The translations under genes were made by a program, and so were the position numbers. Below are positions 7,974 to 16,483 of a stretch of 40,359 nt of DNA, one piece after another. Below the pieces are notes generated by a model that was given only the letters and a program-made list of their open reading frames with translations, had not been told where the DNA came from and searched no databases. How positions within the stretch are numbered: the first letter of the stretch is position 1; the number at the start of each line of letters is the position of its first letter. This DNA is from Microcaldota archaeon (lineage in GTDB: Archaea > Micrarchaeota > Micrarchaeia > Anstonellales > Anstonellaceae), in NCBI GenBank assembly GCA_026413965.1, contig JAOAJY010000005.1, positions 1 through 40,359 of the forward strand. The letters run 5' to 3'.

Positions 7974-9346
7974 TGGAGCCTTCTGAGGCGCTTGGTTGGG
8001 GGGTGGGGAAATGGAAAGCAGGCTACAAATCCCGCCTGCCTCGCCTCTCATCTGAGGAGGCTTCCTTGGCGGTGCAGGCAGCCCAGCTTTTCATCAAAGA
8101 ATCGCAGAACAAGGATATAGAGGATAAAGAGGAGGCAAAAAGCCTGGCTTTGCGGTGCCTTGAGGCTGTATGCGAGCAGGAATCTTTGGAGCTGGACAAT
8201 GAGCAGAGAAAATACCTCTCCTATGTAGTTTATCTTCAGACTCAAGGGGCAGGGTTCCTTGAGGAGCTCCTATCTGACCCCTCATTGGAGGAAATAGCAG
8301 TGAATGGCCTTGGCAAGCCGGTTTTTGTTTTCGTGAGGGGCAAGGGGTGGAAAAAATCCGACCTGTTCATCCATTCCCAGGATTATTTTGTTTCCTTGGC
8401 AAATCGGCTGGCAAGAAAGCTTGGGAAAAGGCTGACTGCCTCAAGCCCGAGGATGAACGCAATATTGGAGGATGGCTCCCGCATGCACGCTTCCATGCCG
8501 CCAATCTCATCCTGCGAGCTTACCATAAGGCGGTTCTCGTCAGAGCCTCTCACCGCATTTGACCTTGTGAGATTGGGGACTTTCCAGCCAAAGGCGATGT
8601 CTTTGGTCTCTCTTGCGATGCAGTGCGATTTGTCTGTCCTTTTCGCGGGAAACACCGCAAGCGGCAAGACCACCACGCTGAATGCATTGCTTTCATGCGT
8701 CCCATCCTCAGAAAGAATCCTTTTGATAGAGGAAACTCCTGAGATTTGCATACCGCATGAGCACCAGCTTAGGCTCATTCCTTTTCAGGAAGGCGGCATT
8801 GGCATGACCGAGCTGGTCCGCGATTCGTTGCGCATGCGGCCAGACAGGGTGGTTGTGGGCGAAGTGCGTCGCCCGGATGAAGCGCAGGCGTTTTTGGAAT
8901 GCGCCCTTTCAGGGCAGTCAAAAGGGAACTATGCCACCTTCCATGCCAAATCTGCCCAAGAAGCCATGCTCAGGCTCAGGATGATGGGGTGCCAAGAGCC
9001 AGACCTGCCAAGCATAAGCTTGATAGTTGTGCAGCGGAGAGTCTCCTTGTATGACAGGGCAAAGCGCAAGACTGGGGAGGCAAGAAAGCTTACGGAGATA
9101 GCTGTGTCCGACAGGTCCAATCCAATGAAGCCTTTCCCTATCATCAGCGGCTCCTCCTTTTCCCCTTCCGCGCAATCAAGATTTGAGGAGCTTCTGGCGT
9201 CTTCAAGCAACCTGTCAAGGAAGGAGATTTCAGAGGAGATTAGGATGCGTGAAAGGCTGTTTGCAAGCGCAAAGCCTCTCAAATACGACCAGGCTTTCAA
9301 GCGCATCCAATCTTTGCTTTTCGGAGGGGATTTGCCTGGGAATTGA
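7973..9346 (+). CDS. Type II/IV secretion (pilus/archaellum-type) ATPase, GspE/TadA/FlaI family
   Basis: A 457-residue motor ATPase that powers assembly of type IV pilus-like filaments at the inner face of the membrane. The N-terminal domain leads to EEIAVNGLGKPVFV, followed by the Walker A motif GNTASGKTTT, an acidic segment LLIEETPEI, the Walker B/arginine region RPDRVVVGEVRRPDEA, and the His box ATFHAKSAQEAMLRL. The start at ATG 7973 has GGAGG about 7 bases upstream and overlaps the DUF192 stop; the track start at 7958 would bury that ribosome site. The downstream gene encodes the cognate membrane platform. Pilins are not in the immediate cluster. Confidence 0.9.
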   Translation: MEPSEALGWGVGKWKAGYKSRLPRLSSEEASLAVQAAQLFIKESQNKDIEDKEEAKSLALRCLEAVCEQESLELDNEQRKYLSYVVYLQTQGAGFLEELLSDPSLEEIAVNGLGKPVFVFVRGKGWKKSDLFIHSQDYFVSLANRLARKLGKRLTASSPRMNAILEDGSRMHASMPPISSCELTIRRFSSEPLTAFDLVRLGTFQPKAMSLVSLAMQCDLSVLFAGNTASGKTTTLNALLSCVPSSERILLIEETPEICIPHEHQLRLIPFQEGGIGMTELVRDSLRMRPDRVVVGEVRRPDEAQAFLECALSGQSKGNYATFHAKSAQEAMLRLRMMGCQEPDLPSISLIVVQRRVSLYDRAKRKTGEARKLTEIAVSDRSNPMKPFPIISGSSFSPSAQSRFEELLASSSNLSRKEISEEIRMRERLFASAKPLKYDQAFKRIQSLLFGGDLPGN

Positions 9347-11048
9347 GGCAAAGCTTGCGCAGCTTATCGGCAGCTTTTCTTTCGGCCTGAGGCTCTTCTC
9401 CTCTGCTTCCTGCAAAAAAGCCTCAGCAGAGCTTCATATGGCAGGGGTGCCTGGGGAAGATGGAGAAAGGTACCTCTCCGGCTCCGCAGTCCTGTCCATT
9501 TTTTTCAGCTTCCTCTTTTTTGCTTTGCTTTTTTCCATAGGGCTTGGCTTGGCAGAAAGCTTCGCAGCTGCCATGCTCTCATTTGCCGCATTTTTCCTTT
9601 TTCTCCTCTTTCTTCCAAGAATGCTTTCATCCAGAAGGCAGCTGCTGATTGAGGCAGAGCTGCCGTTTTTGCTTAGGGAATTTGCGGTGTATTTGGATAT
9701 AGGGATGCCGTTTGAAAAGTGCATGGAGGAAATCTCAAAAAAGGAGTATCTTCTGTCCTCCTCATTCAAAGCCGCTTTGGGCCAGATACGCTCAGGCTCA
9801 ACCATCCCGCAGGCTCTCATCAGGGTTTCTTCCGAAAGCAAATCAATCCAGCTGAAAAGGAGCATGCTCATATTAAGCGAGATATACGAGGTGGGAGCAG
9901 GCTCTGAGCAGCTGAAGCATTTTGCAGACAGCCTGTCGGACATGCAGTCTTCCAATATCCGCGCGCAGGCAGGAAAGCTGGCCTTCCTTTCTGTCCTTTT
10001 CATTTCAGCCTCCGCCATTCTGCCGGCTTTTTTCTGCATTTTTTTTGTGGTCTTGCCGTTCTTTGGCGAGCCTATCAGCGAGGGATATTCATGGCTTTTT
10101 TTCCTATTCATATTCCCCATTCTGGACGCAGCCATACTGCTTGCCATGGTCTTCAACATGCCTGCGCCGGATTCGGCTTTGGCAGGCAAGCAGGCCCTTG
10201 AAGATTACCTTTCTAGGCGCGGGTTTTCATATGGGGCGAAAGGCTTTGCATTATCGCTTGCCTTTGCTTCCCTCGGGCTTTCGCTTCTTTTTCTTGCGTT
10301 CGGGCAGGCATGGCTGGCTGCCCTTGCCTTGTGCGCAGGCCCCTCTGCTTATGCATTGGCCTCCCATTACGCCTCAAAGGAGCATGATAGCGCAGAGGAT
10401 TTCCTCCCCGAAGCCCTCCATTCTGCAGCCTCGGTCCAAAAAGTCCTTTCACCTGAGAAGATGCTGTCCTTCCTTGCGAAGTCTGGCTACGGCAGGCTCT
10501 CTGAGGCTTTTGAGACCGCGCTTCGCAGGCAGAAGGCAGGAGAGAGCTTTTCTTTGTCCATGAGGCACGCCCTGTCCTCCTGCCAGACCTTCCTTGTCAG
10601 GCGGGCTTTCGGCTTGCTCATAGTCTCCTATGAAACAGGGGCGGATATGCGCAAGGCTCTCCGGGAGACAGCATCGGATGCTGCCGCATTTTTTTCAATC
10701 ATAAAAGAGAGAGCGGCTGCACTTGCAGTGCAGCACTATACCCTCCTTGCAGCCTCCTCTTTCCTCGTGCCTTTCATATTGGGAAGCGCTCTTTCAATGG
10801 TGCCTGCCATCTCAAGCTCAGCATCAATAGGCGGCCTTTCGGAAAACCCAGCCCAGTTTTCTTCCCTCGCGCTTGCCTGCCAGCTTTATCTTGCGGCATG
10901 CTCTTTTTTCTCCTCATTTGCCCTGTCAATCTCATCAGGCAAAAGAGAAAGCTGGCTCCTTTATTTTTCGCTCATCCTTCCGCTGTCGCAGTGCGTTTTC
11001 CTCCTTTCCTCAGGCAGCTTGGGCGGCATGCAAGCCCTCGCATCCTGA
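9336..11048 (+). CDS. TadC/FlaJ-type secretion membrane platform protein with two T2SSF domains
   Basis: About 570 residues, hydrophobic, with two copies of the T2SSF (TadC) unit. The first is a cytoplasmic stretch around LLREFAVYLDIGMPFEKCMEE followed by membrane helices; the second runs around EALHSAASVQKVLSPEKMLS and FGLLIVSYETGADMRKALRE, again followed by helices. This is the usual layout for archaeal pilus assembly platforms and fits the adjacent ATPase. The 5' end is uncertain: no ATG or GTG occurs near the ATPase stop in this frame. A strong GGAGGGG at 9322-9328 lies 7 bases before CTG 9336; ATT 9342 is another choice, and ATG 9438 would delete a likely conserved N-terminal helix. The ORF-track start at 9183 sits inside the ATPase gene. 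Confidence 0.82.
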   Translation: MGIEAKLAQLIGSFSFGLRLFSSASCKKASAELHMAGVPGEDGERYLSGSAVLSIFFSFLFFALLFSIGLGLAESFAAAMLSFAAFFLFLLFLPRMLSSRRQLLIEAELPFLLREFAVYLDIGMPFEKCMEEISKKEYLLSSSFKAALGQIRSGSTIPQALIRVSSESKSIQLKRSMLILSEIYEVGAGSEQLKHFADSLSDMQSSNIRAQAGKLAFLSVLFISASAILPAFFCIFFVVLPFFGEPISEGYSWLFFLFIFPILDAAILLAMVFNMPAPDSALAGKQALEDYLSRRGFSYGAKGFALSLAFASLGLSLLFLAFGQAWLAALALCAGPSAYALASHYASKEHDSAEDFLPEALHSAASVQKVLSPEKMLSFLAKSGYGRLSEAFETALRRQKAGESFSLSMRHALSSCQTFLVRRAFGLLIVSYETGADMRKALRETASDAAAFFSIIKERAAALAVQHYTLLAASSFLVPFILGSALSMVPAISSSASIGGLSENPAQFSSLALACQLYLAACSFFSSFALSISSGKRESWLLYFSLILPLSQCVFLLSSGSLGGMQALAS

Positions 11049-11173
11049 CTGCTTTATAAAATGCTATGCCATATCAAATCAAGGAATCTGGGTTTTTTCC
11101 TTGCCTGTGCGGCGAAAGCCGGGCTGGCTTTGGCGAAAGTCAGGTTCTGAAAGAAATGAAAGGAGCTGATGAA

Positions 11174-11392
11174 ATGGGTTTCGGAAGAGGCGGATTTGGT
11201 GCGGATGCGCCAAAGCCAGTCAAAGTGGGCGACGAGCTTGATGTCACAATTGAGGCAGTCGCCGCAAAAGGAGATGGAATAGCAAAGAAGGACGGATTTG
11301 TCATATTCGTTCCAGGAACTGCTGTAGGGGACAATGTGAAGATAAGGATAACAGCAGTGAAGCCTTCTTGCGCAGTGGCAGAGAAGGCCTGA
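11174..11392 (+). CDS. Small TRAM-domain RNA-binding protein
   Basis: A 72-residue protein that is almost entirely a TRAM domain: PVKVGDELDVTIEAVAAKGDG, then GFVIFVPGTAVGDNVKIRIT, ending with a short tail. Stand-alone TRAM proteins in archaea bind RNA and some act as cold-responsive RNA chaperones. A Gly-rich lead (MGFGRGGFG) precedes the domain. I chose ATG 11174 because AGGAG lies about 9 bases upstream and a TATA-like TTTATAAAA at about 11053-11061 would start transcription near 11080, downstream of the track's ATG at 11066. ATG 11156 is the alternative. Confidence 0.85.
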   Translation: MGFGRGGFGADAPKPVKVGDELDVTIEAVAAKGDGIAKKDGFVIFVPGTAVGDNVKIRITAVKPSCAVAEKA

Positions 11393-11393
11393 T

Positions 11394-11420
11394 TTGTTTT
11401 TCTCTTTTTTTCTTTTTTCC
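11394..11420 (+). terminator. Poly-T tract terminator after the TRAM gene
   Basis: A run of long T blocks (TTTGTTTTTCTCTTTTTTTC and on) begins right after the TRAM stop and precedes the pyrE promoter. Archaeal RNA polymerase terminates at such T-rich tracts without needing a hairpin. Confidence 0.6.
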
Positions 11421-11433
11421 CAAAACAATAGTG

Positions 11434-11441
11434 CTATAATA
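11434..11441 (+). promoter_or_regulatory. TATA element of pyrE
   Basis: CTATAATA is centred about 25 bp before ATG 11462, indicating a leaderless pyrE transcript. It lies between the upstream T-rich terminator and the gene. Confidence 0.6.
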
Positions 11442-11461
11442 CTGCCTTCCCAATCTAAACC

Positions 11462-12136
11462 ATGCAAAAATTCCAGAAAGACTTCATAGAGCTTGCCCTT
11501 TTTGCAGGCGCTCTGAAATTCGGAAGCTTCAAGCTCAAGTCAGGGAGGGTTTCGCCATATTTCTTCAATTCAGGGGTTTTTTACACCGGCGAGCTTTCCA
11601 GGGCGCTCTCTTGGGTTTTCGCTGAGCTCATCTCAAGAAGGATTGGGCCTGAAGAATACGACCTGCTTTTCGGCCCTGCCTACAAAGGCATACCTCTTGC
11701 AGTCTCAGTATCCATGGCTCTTGCGGACAAGGGCATAAACAAGCCCTGGTGCTTCAACAGGAAGGAAGCCAAAGAGCATGGGGACAAAGGAGCATTTGTA
11801 GGGGCTCCGATTCAAGATGGGGCGAAGATAGCCATTCTGGACGACGTTTTCACCACTGGCGGGGCAAAAGAAGAAGCCATAGCTCAGCTTTCCTCAGCTG
11901 CCAAAATATCAATCGCCGGGGTTTTCATACTTCTTGACAGGCAGGAAAAGGACGACCAAGGCAGAAACGCAATAGCCGAATTTGAAAAAAAGCACAGCAC
12001 AAGAGTGCATGCCGTAGTCTCTGCCGATGAGGTTTTCTCTTATCTTTCCCAAAACGAGGTTAACGGAGAAATAGTCGTGACTGAAGAAATTCTCCAGGCT
12101 TATAAAAGCTATAGGAAAATCTATGGCATCAGCTGA
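11462..12136 (+). CDS. pyrE: Orotate phosphoribosyltransferase
   Basis: A 224-residue phosphoribosyltransferase that joins orotate to PRPP to form OMP in de novo pyrimidine synthesis. The PRPP-binding loop is visible as IAILDDVFTTGGAKEEAI, and LLFGPAYKGIPLAV and WCFNRKEAKEHG (catalytic Lys/flexible loop region) match OPRTases. The N-terminal KFGSFKLKSGRVSPYF is the orotate-side signature. It is leaderless from the TATA element at 11434. The gene for the next enzyme, OMP decarboxylase, follows 12 bases after the stop, so the two last steps to UMP are co-transcribed. Confidence 0.95.
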   Translation: MQKFQKDFIELALFAGALKFGSFKLKSGRVSPYFFNSGVFYTGELSRALSWVFAELISRRIGPEEYDLLFGPAYKGIPLAVSVSMALADKGINKPWCFNRKEAKEHGDKGAFVGAPIQDGAKIAILDDVFTTGGAKEEAIAQLSSAAKISIAGVFILLDRQEKDDQGRNAIAEFEKKHSTRVHAVVSADEVFSYLSQNEVNGEIVVTEEILQAYKSYRKIYGIS

Positions 12137-12148
12137 AAGGTGTGTGTT

Positions 12149-13003
12149 GTGGGGCCGTACCTTGAGTATTTGGAATCCTCTGCCAGGGAAAGGCAAAGCA
12201 TTGTCTGCTTTGGGCTTGACCCGGTCTCAGAGATGCTGCCCCAGTCAAGTCTTGGGCTGGAGGAGGGCATATTCAGGTTTTTCTCAGATATTATAGACTC
12301 CTCTCTTCAGGAAAGCAAGTCCATTTCTGCAATAAAGCCGAATTATGCGTATTTTGCCCAGTATGGCTGGGATGGGCTTCGTGCGCTCAAAAAGCTGATG
12401 GAAAAGTACTCTGGCAAGCTTCCAATAATCTTCGATGGCAAAAGGGGGGACATCTTAAAATCAAGCGAAGCTTATGCCAAGGAGGCATTCGCCTTCTGGG
12501 GGGCAGACGCACTCACAGTCTCGCCTTACATGGGGCAGGACAGCGTCATGCCATTCATCTCATTTTGCAAAGAGGGGAAGGGAGTGTATGTGCTGTGCCG
12601 AACCTCCAATCCTGGCGCAAGCGATTTCCAGTCTCTTGCCACAGAAAGCGGCAAGAGGCTTTTTTTGGAGGTGGCGGAGAAGGCTGCGAAGTGGCATCAG
12701 GCAGGATTGGGGCTGGTGATGGGCGCAACAGCGCTGGAGGAGCTGGAGGCAGCCCTCTGGATTTTCTATGACTCAGGCAAAAAAACACCTTTCTTGGTGC
12801 CTGGGGTGGGCGCGCAGGGGGCTTCAGCCGGGCAGACCGCCTCGGTTTTGCGCTCCATCTGGAGGGAGTCCCTTTTGCTCCATAGAATAAATTCTTCATC
12901 CGCAATAGCATATGCCTACAAAAGCAGACAAACCTCTGACTACATAGGCGCGGCTTTGGAAGAGATCAAGAGGATGAACAGCCAGATAGGCAAAATAGAT
13001 TAG
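12149..13003 (+). CDS. pyrF: Orotidine 5'-phosphate decarboxylase, subfamily 2
   Basis: About 284 residues; decarboxylates OMP to UMP. The catalytic Lys/Asp array is seen in IIFDGKRGDI, with the phosphate-side segments ADALTVSPYMGQDSVMPF, VLCRTSNPGASDF and FLVPGVGAQGA. The length and the placement of these motifs fit the longer subfamily 2 enzymes rather than the short archaeal form of about 210-230 residues. The track starts at GTG 12140; GTG 12149 is preferred because AAAGGTG lies 6 bases ahead of it. The stop overlaps that of convergent glyS by 4 bases. Confidence 0.93.
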   Translation: MGPYLEYLESSARERQSIVCFGLDPVSEMLPQSSLGLEEGIFRFFSDIIDSSLQESKSISAIKPNYAYFAQYGWDGLRALKKLMEKYSGKLPIIFDGKRGDILKSSEAYAKEAFAFWGADALTVSPYMGQDSVMPFISFCKEGKGVYVLCRTSNPGASDFQSLATESGKRLFLEVAEKAAKWHQAGLGLVMGATALEELEAALWIFYDSGKKTPFLVPGVGAQGASAGQTASVLRSIWRESLLLHRINSSSAIAYAYKSRQTSDYIGAALEEIKRMNSQIGKID

Positions 13004-14526
13004 GCTGGCTCTGGCGCAGTAGTCCTGCCTTCCTTCACATATTTTGATATCCTTTCCGCAAGCCCGTCTGCCTTGACGCGTATCTGCTTTCCGTCATTGC
13101 GGAAACGTATGGTAGCGTCATCGTTCTGCAGCGACTCGTAGTCAATGGTTATGCAGTATGGAACCCCTATCTCATCTGCCCGGGCATACCTTTTTCCAAT
13201 CGAGCCGGAGTCCTGATAATAAACGCTTAGTCCTGCTTCGCGGAGCTTTTCCTCAATCTCTCTTGCCTTCTTGTCAAGCCCGTCCTTTTTCATGAGCGGG
13301 AAAACCCACGCATGGTATGGCGCTATGGCAGGCGGGAAGTCAAACCAATCCCATTCTTTTTGAGGGCTTTTTTCCCTGAAGCAGTGCTCAAGCACGCACC
13401 AGAACATCCTGTCCACTCCCATCGATGGCTCAACCACGTGGGCAAGCACTTTCTGCTTGGTTTCCTCATCAAATACGGTGAGGTCTGCCTTGGAGTGCTT
13501 GGAGTGCTGGGAGAGGTCATAGTCGGTCCGGTAAGCCGTGCCAGCAGTCTCAATTATCCCATATGAGGTCTCCACTTCCATATCCACATTCCCGCGCGAG
13601 TAGTGGGGGGTTTCCTCTTTGGGCATTTTACGGAAGGCGAATTTGCTTTGAGGTATGCCTATGGCAAGGTAAAGCATCTTCTGCTTCCAAAGAAGGTAGG
13701 CCATTATTTGGTTTGGCACCAGACCTTTTTCCAAAGCTTCAGATATCTTTATCTCAAAATAACCTCCTTCGCCATCCGCAAAGCGGAGAGTTTGGTCCTT
13801 TATGCTGTCAAACTTTGGGTGGGTGGAGTCGGATGGGTTGAAGAAATATTCCAGCTCCATCTGGGTGAATTCCCTCATCCTGATGAGCCCTTGCCTGGGG
13901 GAAATCTCGTTCCTTGCGCTTTTTCCCACCTGGCCTATGCCGATTGGAAGCCTGCTTCCGTAATTCCTTATTATCCTTATGTAGTCCAAGAAAATGCCCT
14001 GCGCAGTCTCGGGCCTGAAATACCCTGTGTTTCCCTCTATTGGCCCGATATTGGTGGAAAACATCAAATTGAACCACCCAACATCTGAAAGCTCTTCTTT
14101 TTTGCACTGCGGGCAGGATGCTTTGTATTTTTTCAGCAAACCGGAAAGCTCAGATGGGCTGAGGCCTGAAAGCTGCACCCCGTCTTTTTTCACTTGCGGA
14201 AGTTGCCCGAGCAAGTGGTCTGCGCGGAATTTGCTTTTGCAGGAATTGCAAGCAACCAACGGGTCTGCGAAGTTGTCAGCATGCCCTGACGCCTTCAATA
14301 CAGCTTGGGGAAGTATGAAGGAAGTCTCTATCTCATGGAAGCCTTCTTTTTGCAGCATTTCCCGGCGCCACAAGTCCTCAAGCTTCCTCTTTATGGCGCA
14401 CCCCACAGGCCCGTAATCGTAAAAGCCGGCAGGCGAGCCGTATATCTGGCTTGATGGAATCAAAAAGCTTCTCCTTATTGCAATATCCATCAGCTTCTCT
14501 GCTTTGCCAGGGTTCCTGCTCTCCAT
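13000..14526 (-). CDS. glyS: Glycyl-tRNA synthetase, archaeal/eukaryotic alpha2 type
   Basis: A 508-residue class II synthetase charging tRNA-Gly. Recognisable parts are IYGSPAGFYDYGPVGCAIKRKLE near the N terminus, a Cys4 zinc site (CNSCKSKF and CPQCKKEE), motif 2 in SARNEISPRQGLIRMREFTQMELE, motif 3 in VEPSMGVDRMFWCVLE, and the C-terminal anticodon-binding domain. ATG 14526 is preceded on the minus strand by a TATA-like TTTATA about 28 bp upstream, so the message is leaderless or nearly so. It is divergent from nop5 and converges on pyrF with a 4-base overlap. Confidence 0.96.
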   Translation of the reverse strand: MESRNPGKAEKLMDIAIRRSFLIPSSQIYGSPAGFYDYGPVGCAIKRKLEDLWRREMLQKEGFHEIETSFILPQAVLKASGHADNFADPLVACNSCKSKFRADHLLGQLPQVKKDGVQLSGLSPSELSGLLKKYKASCPQCKKEELSDVGWFNLMFSTNIGPIEGNTGYFRPETAQGIFLDYIRIIRNYGSRLPIGIGQVGKSARNEISPRQGLIRMREFTQMELEYFFNPSDSTHPKFDSIKDQTLRFADGEGGYFEIKISEALEKGLVPNQIMAYLLWKQKMLYLAIGIPQSKFAFRKMPKEETPHYSRGNVDMEVETSYGIIETAGTAYRTDYDLSQHSKHSKADLTVFDEETKQKVLAHVVEPSMGVDRMFWCVLEHCFREKSPQKEWDWFDFPPAIAPYHAWVFPLMKKDGLDKKAREIEEKLREAGLSVYYQDSGSIGKRYARADEIGVPYCITIDYESLQNDDATIRFRNDGKQIRVKADGLAERISKYVKEGRTTAPEPA

Positions 14527-14551
14527 AAGCTAACTTCTTCCTCGGAAGTTC

Positions 14552-14557
14552 TATAAA
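14552..14557 (-). promoter_or_regulatory. TATA element of glyS, possibly shared with nop5
   Basis: TATAAA on the plus strand (TTTATA on the minus strand) is the only TATA-like block in the 67-bp gap between glyS and nop5. It is about 28 bp from the glyS ATG and about 39 bp from the nop5 ATG, which also has a GGGAGGT ribosome site. Confidence 0.5.
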
Positions 14558-14593
14558 CATATTGCGGGAAAACGGAATGGGAGGTCGGCCCAC

Positions 14594-15409
14594 ATGACTG
14601 ATGCCAACAGGAAATTTTCAGCAAAAAGAGAGGAATTTTTCAGGAAGGCGAAAAAGAAGGTGCAGGCAGCGGTAAGCTCGCGCGACAACATCCTCATCCA
14701 ATCAGTCGGGCTTATCGATGAAATCAACAGGAGCGCAAACCTGCTTTTTGAAAGGCTGAAGGAATGGTATGGAATGCACTTCCCAGAAATGAAAGTCTCA
14801 GACAACCAAAAGTATGTTAAAGTGGTCCTCTGCTTGGACAGGAAAAGCCCCGATTTGAGGGAGCTTGAGGCGATTTTGGGGCAATATGGCAGAGAGCTGG
14901 CGCAGAAAGCAGCATCCTCATCAGGAGCAGATTTCTCCGAGCAGGACCTTTCCAAAGTGCGCTCTCTTGGGATGCAGGTCCAAGCCCTATGGAAGCTTAG
15001 GGACGAGATAGAAAGCTACCAAGCCCAAGTTGCCCAAGAAATATGCCCCAATCTCTCACATCTTGCAGGGCCTCATCTTGCGGCAAAGCTGGTTGCCCAT
15101 GCGCACGGCTTGCAAAGGCTGGCTTCATTCCCAGCAAGCACCATCCAGGTGCTAGGGGCTGAAAAAGCCCTGTTCAAGCACCTCAAATCAGGAAGCAAGC
15201 CGCCAAAGCACGGGCTGATTTTCCAGCACCATCTTATCTCCACCTCGCCAAAAAAAGCAAGGGGGAAAATTGCCCGCGCGCTTGCAGCAAAGCTTGCAAT
15301 CGCATCAAAGGCAGACGCAATTTCCCGCAATTTCATCGCAGCGAGGCTGAAAGAGGAATTTGAGCTTCAGGCAAAGAAAATACTCTCCGCATATGCCTCA
15401 AAAAAATGA
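14594..15409 (+). CDS. Nop5 (Nop56/58-like) box C/D RNP core protein lacking the N-terminal domain
   Basis: Nop5 bridges L7Ae-bound box C/D guide RNA and the methyltransferase fibrillarin in the 2'-O-methylation complex. The protein has 271 residues. It begins directly in the coiled-coil region (SSRDNILIQSVGLIDEINRS, FERLKEWYGMHFPE) and continues into a complete Nop domain: NLSHLAGPHLAAKLVAHAHG, STIQVLGAEKALFKHL, PPKHGLIFQHHLI. Usual archaeal Nop5 proteins are near 370-400 residues and carry about 120 residues before this point that hold fibrillarin. Those are absent, and no in-frame coding is possible upstream because glyS is divergent. GGGAGGT precedes ATG 14594. The next gene overlaps by ATGA. 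Confidence 0.9.
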   Translation: MTDANRKFSAKREEFFRKAKKKVQAAVSSRDNILIQSVGLIDEINRSANLLFERLKEWYGMHFPEMKVSDNQKYVKVVLCLDRKSPDLRELEAILGQYGRELAQKAASSSGADFSEQDLSKVRSLGMQVQALWKLRDEIESYQAQVAQEICPNLSHLAGPHLAAKLVAHAHGLQRLASFPASTIQVLGAEKALFKHLKSGSKPPKHGLIFQHHLISTSPKKARGKIARALAAKLAIASKADAISRNFIAARLKEEFELQAKKILSAYASKK

Positions 15410-16053
15410 GTGATGGAATGAGCATGAAGATTCTTGCCCTGTCTGATTTGCATGCTGATGAGGAGGTCCTGGACAGGCTACGCTTCATGTCTGCCTCGCG
15501 CAAATACGACGCGGTTCTCTTCTGCGGCGACCTGACCAATCGCGGACCTGTCTCCTATGCCGAAGAAGCCGTCTCCCTGTTTCCGCGCTCATATGCAGTT
15601 TTTGGGAACATGGACTCTCCGCAGGTTGCCAAAAGGCTTGAGGAGCTTGGCGTTTCGGTGCACGCCAGGAAAGTCAAGCTTGGCGAATGGAATATCGCAG
15701 GGCTTGGTGGAAGCAACCCGACCCCATTCAACACCCCACACGAGTTCTCAGAGGAGCAGATAGCCTCCTTTCTCAGGCAGGCTGGAATTGACTCCCGCTC
15801 AATAGTGCTTTCGCACCCTCCTCCAAAGGGAATCTTTGATTCAGTGGGCAGCATGCAGGTGGGAAGCTTGGCAGTGCGCAGCATGATATTGGAGAAAAAG
15901 CCGCTGATGGTCATATGCGGGCATATCCACGAATATGAAGGCAAGCAGATATTGGATAGCACATTGGTGGTCAAGCTTGGCCCAGCTGAGAGGATGCGCG
16001 CTGCTGAAATAGCCATTAGCGACTCCATATCAGTCAATTTCATGAGCCTTTAG
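15406..16053 (+). CDS. Calcineurin-like metallophosphoesterase
   Basis: A 215-residue single-domain metallophosphoesterase. Metal-ligand motifs occur in family order: MKILALSDLHAD (D-x-H), AVLFCGDLTNRGP (GD-x-x-x-R-type), AVFGNMDSP (GNxD), IVLSHPPPKG (H), and VICGHIHEYEG (GHxH). The substrate is unknown; small archaeal members hydrolyse cyclic nucleotides or other phosphodiesters. ATG 15406 overlaps the nop5 stop (ATGA). ATG 15424, directly before KILALSDLH, would give a more typical N terminus, so the exact start is uncertain. Confidence 0.88.
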   Translation: MSDGMSMKILALSDLHADEEVLDRLRFMSASRKYDAVLFCGDLTNRGPVSYAEEAVSLFPRSYAVFGNMDSPQVAKRLEELGVSVHARKVKLGEWNIAGLGGSNPTPFNTPHEFSEEQIASFLRQAGIDSRSIVLSHPPPKGIFDSVGSMQVGSLAVRSMILEKKPLMVICGHIHEYEGKQILDSTLVVKLGPAERMRAAEIAISDSISVNFMSL

Positions 16054-16055
16054 GT

Positions 16056-16454
16056 ATGGATATGTTCTCTGTTAGAAAGGCAAAGCCTTCTGACATGGAT
16101 GCAGTCCGCCAGATGGTTTCCATTCTTTTCCCATCAGCGCGTCTTCGCCAGCTCCCTGAGGATGTGTTTTTGGTAGCGGAGAAAGAAGGCATCCCAATAG
16201 GCTTTTGCCACTACAGGATAAGGAAAAAAGCCTGCTACATAGCCGGGCTTGGCGTCTTGCCGCAATACCGCGAGCATGGAGTAGGAACAAGGCTTATGGC
16301 TGAGGCTCTTTACAGGATTGACAGGGCGGGTGTGCAAAAAACCTATCTGAAGGTTCGGGCGCTCAACCATGCGGCAAAGCTTTATCTTGGCTTTGGCTTT
16401 TACGAAAAAAGAGCAGGCGACACCATCACACTTGTGAGAAAGAAGCCAAGCTGA
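16056..16454 (+). CDS. GNAT family N-acetyltransferase
   Basis: A 132-residue GNAT protein. The acetyl-CoA binding loop is seen as PQYREHGVGTRLMAEAL (Q/R-x-x-G-x-G/A), preceded by the beta-strand YIAGLGVLP, and the closing LNHAAKLYLGFGFYEKR is the usual C-terminal GNAT signature. The acceptor is not identifiable; archaeal small GNATs include protein N-terminal acetyltransferases such as RimI-like enzymes. It follows the phosphoesterase gene by 2 bases, so nop5, the phosphoesterase and this gene form an operon that ends at a T-rich terminator. Confidence 0.88.
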   Translation: MDMFSVRKAKPSDMDAVRQMVSILFPSARLRQLPEDVFLVAEKEGIPIGFCHYRIRKKACYIAGLGVLPQYREHGVGTRLMAEALYRIDRAGVQKTYLKVRALNHAAKLYLGFGFYEKRAGDTITLVRKKPS

Positions 16455-16483
16455 TTTTTATCTTTTTCTTTCTTTTTTATTTT
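16455..16483 (+). terminator. Poly-T tract terminator after the GNAT gene
   Basis: About 28 bases that are almost entirely T (TTTTTATCTTTTTCTTTC and on) follow the GNAT stop and end at the next ATG. It would end the nop5 operon. It may also hold the promoter of the next gene, since no other upstream space exists. Confidence 0.55.

Noticed and set aside
9434-10189. 251-aa minus-strand ORF
   Set aside because: Antisense to the TadC-like gene; composition is the reverse-strand shadow of a Leu/Phe-rich membrane protein.
11066-11173. N-terminal extension of the TRAM protein
   Set aside because: The segment is not TRAM-like, lies at or upstream of the inferred transcript start, and a good ribosome site precedes ATG 11174.
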